NCBI GenBank assembly: GCA_021826835.1
Contig: JAKAYH010000078.1
Span: 1 to 8,342, forward strand
Source of the DNA: Thermoplasmata archaeon
GTDB lineage: Archaea > Thermoplasmatota > Thermoplasmata > Thermoplasmatales > Thermoplasmataceae
Length of the DNA: 8,342 nt
Reading direction: 5' to 3'
Below the pieces are notes generated by a model. It made no database searches. It was not told where the DNA came from and was given only the letters and a program-made list of their open reading frames with translations. Both the position numbers and the translations under genes were made by a program. This document shows positions 1 through 6,060 of this stretch, piece after piece (positions within the stretch are counted from its first letter, which is position 1; each line of letters opens with the position of its first letter).

Positions 1-321
1 TTTTGGAACCATGTTCATTATAACAGTATTTCTGCTTATTCTATTGCCGGGATTTCCAACTCCATGTGTAGTCTGAAATCCGATGTACATGGCAAAACTT
101 GTGGAAGATGGAATTAGAAAACATCCAACAGCGAAAATAAGCATAAAAATATAGGAGTGCTTAAGGTTAAACTTAGTTCTCAGAAAAGAAAGCATTGCGC
201 CAGTTGACATTCCTAAAGTAGAATAGGTAATCTCAGAAAGGGAAATACCAGTTGCATTTCCGTGGAGGACATTCTGAAAATATACAGGAAATGGGATGTG
301 GTTGGGAAGGAATTCATGTAT
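1..321 (-). pseudogene. 5'-truncated MFS drug-transporter fragment, runs off left edge
   Basis: The minus strand reads without a stop for 107 codons from 321 to base 1 and continues beyond the window. The predicted peptide has a PVYFQNVLHG-type motif followed by hydrophobic segments (for example FMLIFAVGCFLIP and a MYIGFQ helix). This resembles the later membrane helices of 14-TM DHA2/EmrB-like major facilitator efflux pumps, which export hydrophobic compounds across the cytoplasmic membrane. An in-frame TGA at 322-324 lies just upstream and no start codon lies between it and the conserved part, so the N-terminal half is missing. The break coincides with plus-strand transposase-like sequence starting at about 262. 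I infer that insertion or recombination truncated the gene. The MFS assignment is from memory of family motifs; whether the 3' part is intact cannot be seen. Confidence 0.6.
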
Positions 322-566
322 TCAAAATACATAATGGAACTCTTTTATGAGCATACAGAAGAGGGAACGCGGGCGAGGGTGTTCCTCTCATTCCCGGGTA
401 TGCAATCATCGCAATTATCGTCAACAGGTGCGGATTGACATACAACCGTGCTGTGGAGATCATGGCAGACATCAAGGAGTTTTTTTACAACAGCGGTTAG
501 CACAGTACCATTGAACACACAAAAGACCAAGAAACTCTCATTGAAAAACTTTCAATTGAACTGTAG
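262..566 (+). pseudogene. Decayed transposase C-terminus, IS4/IS1634-like
   Basis: Three plus-strand pieces join into one plausible protein tail. The first frame (262-393) gives VEDILKIYRKWDVVGKEF and then ELFYEHTEEGTRARVFLSF. A net one-base shift near 391-399 moves to a frame reading GYAIIAIIVNRCGL and a DIKEFF segment. That frame meets TAG at 498-500, continues as a TKDQETLIEKLSIEL tail, and ends at TAG 564-566. The YR..D.V...F pattern, the H-T-E-E segment and the hydrophobic F-L-S-F...AII stretch resemble the C-terminal end of DDE transposases of the IS4/IS1634 group, from memory. Only about the last 100 codons remain, and the catalytic acidic residues would lie upstream. No terminal repeats were found. 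The first 20 codons overlap the MFS fragment on the other strand, so the exact junction is uncertain. Confidence 0.5.
316..332. repeat. 7-bp perfect inverted repeat
   Basis: ATGTATT and AATACAT flank a 3-base spacer. It sits at the break between the MFS remnant and the transposase remnant. It may be coincidence in AT-rich sequence or a leftover of the rearrangement. Confidence 0.3.
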
Positions 567-627
567 TGTTAAAATAGGGCAAAGATAGGATACACCAGAC
601 ACATCAATTTTAATAGTTTGTTTGAAC

Positions 628-646
628 TTGTGAGCATAATTCACAA
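628..646 (-). terminator. Weak hairpin directly after operon stop codon
   Basis: On the minus strand, TTGTGA and TCACAA form a 6-bp stem around a 7-base loop, beginning at the base after the TAA stop of the last operon gene. No strong T-tract follows, and archaeal termination usually depends on T-rich stretches, so this may be an mRNA 3'-end structure rather than a true terminator. Confidence 0.3.
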
Positions 647-1402
647 TTATTTAGATAATTCAATAAATTTAATCACAAAGTCTTCTGTTATTGTTGCATA
701 TCTCCAAAGCACAATGTCAACCACAGGAATAATATCGCCAGTTCTTTTCCCTATATAGCTACATAGTGTTTGGACACTTGAAATATTAAGCTCTCTGGCA
801 AGTTTAGATAGATGTCTATCTGGTTTTGCAACATGTAGCCCGATATTCTTAGCTAAATGATAATATGTGACTGGCCCAATATATGGGAATTCCATCAATA
901 TCTTTTCAGGATTCTCCATTATTGATCTCTTTACTTCCTCAAAACCATCAGTAGAGATTATGCGGGAAGTTTGCAAGATGGCCTCAATCTTTTTATTGTT
1001 GGCAAAGATTGCAAACGCTGCATCTCTGCAAAGATGTTCGTTTTTCATAATAACTTCTGCTGATTTCCAATTGTAAAATATTTGAGAAAATCTTTGGAAT
1101 ATAGTACGAACAACTTTTTCTTTCATACCTGAAGATAAAGTTACCCATGCATGCTCACGAAGAAAGGTACTTTCAGTAAGCTGGTCTATGTCTATATTGC
1201 TTTGCCATTCTATTTCAGTTTTGAAACCTGCGTCTATGACTAACTTTTTACATTTTTTATACCCTTCCACTATGTCTAGTCCGCAAATAATAGGTGATTC
1301 GTAATTATCTATGTTGGATATGTTTGATTTTATCAAAGAGCCATCATCGCCATCTTGCCATTTATCCCTCTTTACACGAACAACAGACAAATCAGAAGTC
1401 AT
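647..1402 (-). CDS. OGG-like HhH-GPD N-glycosylase (type IV CBASS Cap11-like)
   Basis: This 251-residue protein has the helix-hairpin-helix/GPD layout in its C-terminal half. EFPYIGPVTYYHLAKNIGL at 171-189 is the hairpin with its glycine turn, and AKPDRHL at 192-198 carries the conserved Asp (D195) that activates base-excision glycosylases. PVVDIVLWRYA at 226-236 is the closing motif. In OGG1-type bifunctional enzymes a lysine follows the hairpin glycine turn (VGTK). Here that position is Val178, so Schiff-base lyase chemistry is unlikely, although K193 is nearby. The N-terminal 90 residues match nothing I recognise. OGG-like genes are a known ancillary class of type IV CBASS, and the QueC-like and CD-NTase genes upstream support that role; the true substrate (oxidised DNA base, deazapurine or other) is unknown. 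The ATG at 1402 overlaps the exonuclease stop by four bases (ATGA), with a GTGAT site about 5-6 bases upstream, implying coupled translation. It is the last gene of the operon. Confidence 0.75.
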   Translation of the reverse strand: MTSDLSVVRVKRDKWQDGDDGSLIKSNISNIDNYESPIICGLDIVEGYKKCKKLVIDAGFKTEIEWQSNIDIDQLTESTFLREHAWVTLSSGMKEKVVRTIFQRFSQIFYNWKSAEVIMKNEHLCRDAAFAIFANNKKIEAILQTSRIISTDGFEEVKRSIMENPEKILMEFPYIGPVTYYHLAKNIGLHVAKPDRHLSKLARELNISSVQTLCSYIGKRTGDIIPVVDIVLWRYATITEDFVIKFIELSK

Positions 1403-1971
1403 CGCTTATCACGGTTCCATTTAAGTAATCGCTCGAAAATAATAGACTGTGAAATCGCATCATTCAATGCGTTATGCTTCTCTTTATTCTCCGCTTTTAG
1501 CCATTCGGGTAGATTGCTGGAGGAGGTCTTGCTCCACGCTATACCTGCCGCACCCATAAAGTAAGCTTTAATATCAATTGCATTTATTCCAAAGGGATTA
1601 GAACCAGTATAAATATGAAAATACCAATTTATAAATTGCCAGTCGAACGGAGCATTAAAACCTACAAAAATCGGAATTTTATTGTTTGAAATACGCTCAA
1701 TCCATTCAGCAAAGGATTTAAGAGCTGTTTCTGGCTCAAGTCCAGCGGATTTTAGATGGTCAAGATTAAAACCACTAATTTCAATTGCTTGTGGAACAAA
1801 TGAATCGTTGATTGGTTTAATCTCAGAATAAAAGTTACTACTGGTATCGCCGACTACACACGCCCCGAGCGAGAGCATGCTATATTTACATGGAATTGGA
1901 CCAGAGGCTTCTATGTCTACTGATATGTAGATCTCGCTTGTATTGTTAACATTCTGTTTAGGTGATTTCAT
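1399..1971 (-). CDS. DEDDh (DnaQ-like) 3'-5' exonuclease in CBASS operon
   Basis: This 190-residue protein carries all three exonuclease motifs in order. ISVDIEASGP at 16-25 supplies D19 and E21. GFNAPFDWQF at 104-113 supplies D110. HNALNDA at 166-172 supplies H166 and D171. This is the DEDDh arrangement of the RNase T / DNA polymerase III epsilon family, which removes nucleotides from DNA or RNA 3' ends using two metal ions. Its length fits a stand-alone single-domain enzyme. No signal peptide or membrane segment is visible, so it is cytosolic. It overlaps the SLOG-NDT gene upstream (ATGA, 1968-1971) and the glycosylase downstream (ATGA, 1399-1402), with an AGGATGT ribosome site just before its ATG. 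Exonucleases are known CBASS accessory proteins (I recall the name Cap18). Here it may degrade phage nucleic acid or signalling nucleotides, or trim ends left by the glycosylase; these roles are inference. Confidence 0.82.
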   Translation of the reverse strand: MKSPKQNVNNTSEIYISVDIEASGPIPCKYSMLSLGACVVGDTSSNFYSEIKPINDSFVPQAIEISGFNLDHLKSAGLEPETALKSFAEWIERISNNKIPIFVGFNAPFDWQFINWYFHIYTGSNPFGINAIDIKAYFMGAAGIAWSKTSSSNLPEWLKAENKEKHNALNDAISQSIIFERLLKWNRDKR

Positions 1972-3134
1972 AGCACATCCTTATACCTTATGACCGACGG
2001 ACGATTAAAATTCCTTTCAAAGTAATCCTTGAGTTTTTTGGCAGTTAATTCTATTTGCTCTTTAGTGTCCCAAAAGCAACATTCGTACATTTTGGCATCA
2101 AATGGTAGTATAGTATCTTTCTTTGCAGTAAGTATTACCTTTGAAGGTCTACCAAGAGCATATCCAAGTTCAATTAAGCAATTTGGTCTTAATCCTGTCA
2201 AATCTACAACCACTAAGGCAGCCTTGTGCAAATTCTCGAAAATTTCAACGTTCATCCATGCATCATTTGGTTTTTGAATCCCCATCTCTTTTATTGAATA
2301 TCCATTTTCTTTCATTAAGGGATCTACAACTTGCCGAAAGAAATTTTCCACTTCCTTATATTCTGCTTCATATGTTGACAACAGTCTAACATAAAAAGCC
2401 ATAGGAGGAGTTATGTTATCGATCAACTTTGTTATTCCCTCAGTTACATCTTTAAAGGGCCTTACTCCATTATCAGTTTTTATATTTAGGAATAGCTCGC
2501 CGGCCGATATAGGTTTTTCCAAACTAATAAATGAATCATATCTTGCCAACATTTTCTTGAATAATTTTGATCCACCGCCATTGCCATCTCCTTTGCTTGA
2601 ACCAAGATCAAGATCTAGTGGAATAATTGGTTTGAACTGCCGATTATATTCCTCTGCAAGGTGTTCTACTCCCTCCCCACCACTTATTATTATTAATATA
2701 TCTCCTAGTTCTGACATTCTGATTCTCCTAATAGCCCCTGATGACCAACCCTCCTCCAAGAATTCTATTTGAAGGGCTCCCCTTTCCATTAGAGATCTCC
2801 AAAGATTTAGTTTAACTGGAGGTATTGAAGTTATAAAATCTTGCTTCACCACGGTGACTATTGGTTTTCTTGAACAATTTTTGAACTCCTGACCGTTTTC
2901 TATAATATAGTTGTTTATTTCAGACATTACTGTCCAATCAAATATTAATGGGACATCAGAACCGTTTGTTGTTTTGTGATCTTCCTTGCCAACTTGTATT
3001 AAAAACCTTGCTCCTCTTCTTAGAAGCTTATTGACCATTGACCTAATCAATCCGTGCCCATATTCAATTAGCTTTGATTCTGTATTAACAGAGGCGCTAC
3101 CAGATATGTGAACAATTTTTCCGTCTAATTTCAA
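1968..3134 (-). CDS. SLOG-like sensor fused to NDT/TIR-like hydrolase domain, predicted CBASS effector
   Basis: This 388-residue protein has two domains. Residues 1-215 look like a Rossmann-type SLOG (SMF/DprA-LOG) nucleotide sensor: HISGSAS at 9-15 near the N-terminus, GDILIIISGGEGVEHL at 144-159 resembling a relaxed LOG GGxGTxxE motif, and a glycine-rich loop at 178-188. Residues 243-388 resemble the nucleoside 2-deoxyribosyltransferase/TIR-like fold, with AALVVVDLTGLRPNCLIELG at 305-324; E322 is the likely catalytic glutamate. SLOG-effector fusions are known in Thoeris (ThsA) and other nucleotide-activated immune proteins. I infer that a cyclic oligonucleotide from the CD-NTase binds SLOG and triggers NAD or nucleoside cleavage. 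The start is a TTG at 3132-3134. GGAGGT lies 6 bases upstream, and the nearer ATG at 3138 is out of frame and only 2 bases from the ribosome site. The stop overlaps the exonuclease ATG. The SLOG call is moderate; the C-terminal call is stronger. Confidence 0.7.
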   Translation of the reverse strand: MKLDGKIVHISGSASVNTESKLIEYGHGLIRSMVNKLLRRGARFLIQVGKEDHKTTNGSDVPLIFDWTVMSEINNYIIENGQEFKNCSRKPIVTVVKQDFITSIPPVKLNLWRSLMERGALQIEFLEEGWSSGAIRRIRMSELGDILIIISGGEGVEHLAEEYNRQFKPIIPLDLDLGSSKGDGNGGGSKLFKKMLARYDSFISLEKPISAGELFLNIKTDNGVRPFKDVTEGITKLIDNITPPMAFYVRLLSTYEAEYKEVENFFRQVVDPLMKENGYSIKEMGIQKPNDAWMNVEIFENLHKAALVVVDLTGLRPNCLIELGYALGRPSKVILTAKKDTILPFDAKMYECCFWDTKEQIELTAKKLKDYFERNFNRPSVIRYKDVL

Positions 3135-3178
3135 CCATTAACCTCCTTTTCTTCATGTTGTGTTTCTTTAGTTTTCAT
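3131..3178 (-). CDS. Possible 15-codon leader ORF coupled to SLOG-NDT gene
   Basis: An ATG at 3178-3176, preceded by a GTGAGGGAA ribosome-site-like stretch, opens a charged 15-residue peptide (MKTKETQHEEKEVNG). It ends in TGA at 3133-3131, overlapping the TTG start of the SLOG-NDT gene as TTGA. Each of the next two junctions in the operon is a similar 4-base overlap. It could couple translation of the effector to ribosome flow, or be chance in the 90-base gap. No homologue is recognised. Confidence 0.3.
   Translation of the reverse strand: MKTKETQHEEKEVNG
3141..3146 (-). promoter_or_regulatory. Strong Shine-Dalgarno site deciding a TTG start
   Basis: GGAGGT on the minus strand ends 6 bases before the TTG at 3134-3132. 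The only nearby ATG (3138-3136) is 2 bases away and in another frame, so spacing and frame both select TTG for the SLOG-NDT gene. Confidence 0.7.
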
Positions 3179-3207
3179 ATCTTCCCTCACATTTTATTAA
3201 TCTTGAG

Positions 3208-3215
3208 ATATTTAA
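3208..3215 (-). promoter_or_regulatory. Possible internal TATA box in PfkB-NDT / SLOG-NDT gap
   Basis: TTAAATAT on the minus strand lies about 30 bases upstream of the leader ATG, in the widest gap of the operon (3135-3224). A start about 25 bases downstream would give the effector its own transcript. It is a weak single-motif call in AT-rich sequence. Confidence 0.22.
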
Positions 3216-3224
3216 GTTAATGGA

Positions 3225-4430
3225 TTAAGTATAGATGCCCAACCAAACAGCATCATAAATTGCACTAGACAGATCTTCATGTATATTGGTATTATTTGTT
3301 TTAAACATTGTGAGATTATTGTTTTTCCTATCGTTAACATAAATCACTATAGGCTTATTTATGGCGGTACCATATCCAACTTCAAACAATGTACCAGGAT
3401 CCATTCCATCTAATACTGCAAATACGGCATTAGACGATTTTAGGCCCTCCAAATCTCTAAATGCAATATTACCTGTATTTCCAACTCCCACATCATGCAT
3501 AGGTGAAAAGACTGTTGCTCCTAAATTTGTAAGTGCACTTTTGCATAAGTCGACCAACCAACGCTCTGATACTGTAAAGAAAGGAGCAGCTAGATAAACT
3601 GTTGATGATTGGCCTGAGATCGGCACTTCAGCATTTGGAGCGGTAACATTTTTATTACCACTTATAACCTGCAAAGGTCCGTTCATTACCCATTCTGCAG
3701 TTGCCTTTGATGCGTTCTCAGCTGCAATCTTGGGTGTAGTACGCATTTCAGCCCAATAAAAAGCAAAAACGCTGCTAAAAATGTCCCCTGATCCTATTGG
3801 GTTCACTCTCTTAGTACGATATGCAGGAACTCGTTGCAAACCACAAGAATCTAAAACTACAGCACCAAGAGCTCCACACTTAACAACAGCTATTTCCGCA
3901 TCGTATTTATCTCGCAATTTTTCTGCAAGAGTTTCCATGTCTAAATTTTCTTCCACACCCAAAAGTCGTGTGACTTCCCACTTGTTAGCAACTATTGCAA
4001 GATGATCCGCAGACCATAATATCCTCCCATCTATTTTGGATAACCCTTGTGGATCAACAACTAAATGATGTGCGCTTACTTTTATATTGGCTTCTACCAT
4101 TGCGAAGCAAAGGATATTGTTAGCTGAAGCCTCAATTGTTGAGATAGTATTGGTCTTGAGACCATAAATTCTAGGCGAACTGAGAGGAGTATCATAAATA
4201 AATTCAATTTCGTTTCTCCGGTCTTTGATTTCGATTTTAAAATTAAAAGTCTTGGCTAATGACGCAATATTCTCCTTCAGTTCCGGTTCCACCATTCCAA
4301 CTAAACTTAGATCTTCGCATCCTTTAGAGACAGCAACCGCTGACCTCATTGCCGATCCATATAGATTATCAGATTGAGGGTCGATACAGATTTCCCGATA
4401 AATACCACCTATTATTTTCAAATTTCTCAC
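3225..4430 (-). CDS. PfkB-family sugar kinase fused to nucleoside 2-deoxyribosyltransferase
   Basis: This 401-residue two-domain protein begins with a ribokinase-like PfkB fold (about 1-255): LKIIGGIYREI at 4-14, a VDPQGL strand-turn at 125-130, and the signature NPIGSGDIF at 210-218 with anion-hole glycines and catalytic D216. The C-terminal domain (about 277-401) matches NDT: VYLAAPFF at 278-285, then DGMDPGTLFEVGYGTA at 341-356 with D344 and the likely nucleophile E350. NDT enzymes exchange or release bases on deoxynucleosides; PfkB kinases phosphorylate sugars or nucleosides. Joining them suggests salvage, destruction or modification of a nucleoside; the exact reaction is unknown. The start is GTG at 4430-4428, because TAG in the same frame lies two codons upstream and the next Met (residue 28) would cut into the kinase fold. 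No well-spaced ribosome site precedes the GTG (AGGGT abuts it). It follows the CD-NTase stop after 35 bases. Confidence 0.82.
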   Translation of the reverse strand: MRNLKIIGGIYREICIDPQSDNLYGSAMRSAVAVSKGCEDLSLVGMVEPELKENIASLAKTFNFKIEIKDRRNEIEFIYDTPLSSPRIYGLKTNTISTIEASANNILCFAMVEANIKVSAHHLVVDPQGLSKIDGRILWSADHLAIVANKWEVTRLLGVEENLDMETLAEKLRDKYDAEIAVVKCGALGAVVLDSCGLQRVPAYRTKRVNPIGSGDIFSSVFAFYWAEMRTTPKIAAENASKATAEWVMNGPLQVISGNKNVTAPNAEVPISGQSSTVYLAAPFFTVSERWLVDLCKSALTNLGATVFSPMHDVGVGNTGNIAFRDLEGLKSSNAVFAVLDGMDPGTLFEVGYGTAINKPIVIYVNDRKNNNLTMFKTNNTNIHEDLSSAIYDAVWLGIYT

Positions 4431-4465
4431 ACCCTAAATTCTATTTATCTACACCACTGTCACAC

Positions 4466-5419
4466 TCATGATAAACCAATATTGTTAAACCAATCATCTA
4501 CTGAGAATTTGTAGTCAGCCCTAGCTAACCCATCACTTCTGCGTTTTAGCTCTCTTGAAACATTTTCCCGTTCCGCGCTACCAGAATCGCCGAGATAATC
4601 ATCAACGTACTGGGACTGACCTGATATCTCTTTAATAGGCTTTCTTACCATTTCAGATGCCTTCAAGAAAAAATATTCCAGCATAGCCTTTTTAGTTTGT
4701 TCTCCTTGATAACCTTGAAAAATTTCTACAGCTAATGCCTCTACATGATATCCTTTCATGTCTGGATTTATCCCCGTTCCAATAACTGCCCCTTTCACGA
4801 TTTTAATCACTGGGATAACGTTCCCATTTAAACTTTTGTTAGTTTCAGTAAGCTGTTTAGCAAATTTCTCAGGATTTATAACCCCAGACCAGCTATCCTG
4901 ATCACCTGATGGGATTCGTAAACCTTTATCGTTCCTAAGTGCTAGCAAAATTTGTAAATCTGGCACATTTTCGTAGGTTATTTTTAATGATAGATTACCT
5001 CTTTCAACTTTTGCCCTGTTTCCGAGTTTCTCTTGAAGAAGCGTTTTTAACTCATCATTGAGGTGTTTTGGGGATTCCCCAGAAAACTCGGGCGAATTTA
5101 GTATGAACAAGCAGTCAACATCACTCAGACCATCAATGTAAGTATGCTTTTTCCACGAGCCCCCACGCCTTATATCTATAGAAGTCTCCAGATATTTGGA
5201 CAACAATTCTTTAATTTCACTTAATCTTTCATTGACGAGTTCAGTATCTTTTTCATTATAGCTTGATAATGCTTCCTTGAGCCTCACATTTACCTCCGTT
5301 TCGAATTCTAATCTCTTAGTGTTCTCAAGTGCACTATCAATTTCACTTTGTACTTTTTCATCTGTCATCGGCCCTCCAGAAGACCAACTTGAATTCCCTA
5401 TAGGGGTTCCACCACCCAT
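4466..5419 (-). CDS. CBASS CD-NTase (cyclic oligonucleotide synthase) with glycine-rich N-terminus
   Basis: This 317-residue nucleotidyltransferase of the cGAS/DncV-like group is predicted to make a cyclic di- or oligonucleotide alarm signal in the cytosol after phage infection. GGSWKKHTYIDGLSDVD at 86-102 holds the Pol-beta GS turn and metal-binding D100 and D102. VPDLQILLAL at 152-161 supplies the likely third Asp (D154). IKIVKG at 205-210 and GYHVEALAVEIF at 223-234 fit the helical OAS1-C-like half. The reading frame is open for 16 codons upstream (Met at 5467), but that start would lie inside the QueC-like gene. The ATG at 5419-5417 is one base after the QueC-like stop, has a GGTGGAT site 6-7 bases upstream, and yields MGGGTPIGNSSWSSGGPM, a flexible Gly/Ser tail before the helix. 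Met removal would expose Gly. Such a tail could be the substrate of the neighbouring QueC-like enzyme (inference). The product base composition cannot be predicted. Confidence 0.88.
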   Translation of the reverse strand: MGGGTPIGNSSWSSGGPMTDEKVQSEIDSALENTKRLEFETEVNVRLKEALSSYNEKDTELVNERLSEIKELLSKYLETSIDIRRGGSWKKHTYIDGLSDVDCLFILNSPEFSGESPKHLNDELKTLLQEKLGNRAKVERGNLSLKITYENVPDLQILLALRNDKGLRIPSGDQDSWSGVINPEKFAKQLTETNKSLNGNVIPVIKIVKGAVIGTGINPDMKGYHVEALAVEIFQGYQGEQTKKAMLEYFFLKASEMVRKPIKEISGQSQYVDDYLGDSGSAERENVSRELKRRSDGLARADYKFSVDDWFNNIGLS

Positions 5420-5420
5420 T

Positions 5421-6005
5421 TTATTTATCCACCCTGTCTTTATTATAGACATACCGCATTGCCACACTTCTTTCTATACAGGACGGACATTTTCCGCAGG
5501 GCTTATCCGTGCCAATTTGACAACTATAAGTACTTTCGATCGGAACGTTATGCAACTTGGAATAAGTGATAATCTCATCCTTTGTCATTTCAAATAACGG
5601 AAAATCTAGTTGAACAGCACCTTCCGAATATCCACTAATAAGCTTTTTCATCGTGTTTATAAAATTTTCGTTGCAGTCATAATACGAGGATCCTTTGTGT
5701 ATTCCGGCAGATATGATTCCCGAGTAAGATTGACTCGCTATTATAACTGAAAGAATTAGAAATGCATTTCTCCCAGTTATCTCCCATTTTCCAGTATATG
5801 TTGCTCCGGTGAATCTAAGTAACGTCAATGAAGTATTATAGTGCTCACTAACAATTTGTGCATGTTTATATTCAATATCATTTGCTGCATGCCCGTAATG
5901 AATAAAGTATGCTCTCGTGTCAAAGCCATTTTCTAAATAGTATGCTAGAACTGCCGTAGAATCTATTCCACCACTTAAAAGTAAACTAACCTGGCCATTC
6001 CGCAT
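5421..6005 (-). CDS. QueC-like 7-deazaguanine synthase (type IV CBASS Cap9-like)
   Basis: This 194-residue protein is the first gene of the operon. It carries the PP-loop ATP site LSGGIDSTAVL at 10-20, the QueC-type GRN motif at 78-80, a YYDCNENFI segment at 108-116 comparable to the family's YPDCR.eF region, and the zinc-binding cysteines C162, C170, C173 and C176 (C-x7-CGxC-x2-C). QueC converts 7-carboxy-7-deazaguanine to preQ0 using ATP and ammonia. It is somewhat shorter than housekeeping QueC (about 220-230 residues). No queD, queE or folE accompanies it, which points to a defence-adapted Cap9 enzyme rather than tRNA-modification biosynthesis. An archaeal host making archaeosine could supply the deazaguanine precursor (inference). 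I recall reports that Cap9 enzymes attach the deazaguanine to the CD-NTase N-terminus; the adjoining CD-NTase is consistent with that. The start ATG at 6005 has a GAGATGGGA site about 5 bases upstream and directly precedes the core fold. Confidence 0.87.
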   Translation of the reverse strand: MRNGQVSLLLSGGIDSTAVLAYYLENGFDTRAYFIHYGHAANDIEYKHAQIVSEHYNTSLTLLRFTGATYTGKWEITGRNAFLILSVIIASQSYSGIISAGIHKGSSYYDCNENFINTMKKLISGYSEGAVQLDFPLFEMTKDEIITYSKLHNVPIESTYSCQIGTDKPCGKCPSCIERSVAMRYVYNKDRVDK

Positions 6006-6046
6006 TAGATCCCATCTCTCTTATTATGGGCTATAATCAATGGAGA

Positions 6047-6060
6047 TTATTAAATTTTCC
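6047..6060 (-). promoter_or_regulatory. Archaeal BRE/TATA promoter of CBASS-like operon
   Basis: On the minus strand GGAAAA (BRE-like) runs into TTTAATAA (TATA-like), centred about 45 bases before the QueC-like ATG. A start about 25 bases downstream would fall near 6025, leaving a leader of about 20 bases that still contains the ribosome site. It is the best-placed promoter candidate for the six-gene operon. Confidence 0.5.

Noticed and set aside
46..58. Possible attachment-site copy of the tRNA-Phe 3' end (GCCGGGATT)
   Set aside because: Only 9 bases match, it lies inside the MFS coding remnant at a GNPGNR codon run, and the acceptor-stem sequence is absent.
345..530. 61-codon minus-strand ORF with several Cys and Asp
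   Set aside because: It is antisense to the transposase-like remnant, whose plus-strand reading explains the sequence better.
2029..2772. Plus-strand ORFs of 82-119 codons across the SLOG-NDT gene
   Set aside because: They are antisense shadows of a gene with clear motifs and a strong ribosome site on the minus strand.
5420..5467. Upstream Met start for the CD-NTase (16 extra residues)
   Set aside because: It would overlap the 3' end of the QueC-like gene and precede the glycine-rich tail with a Cys/Trp-containing stretch. The ATG at 5419 has better gene spacing and a GGTGGAT site at suitable distance.
5421..6005. Housekeeping queC for tRNA queuosine/archaeosine synthesis
   Set aside because: It lacks queD/queE/folE neighbours, is shorter than usual, and is transcribed with and immediately ahead of a CD-NTase, which fits a Cap9-like role better.
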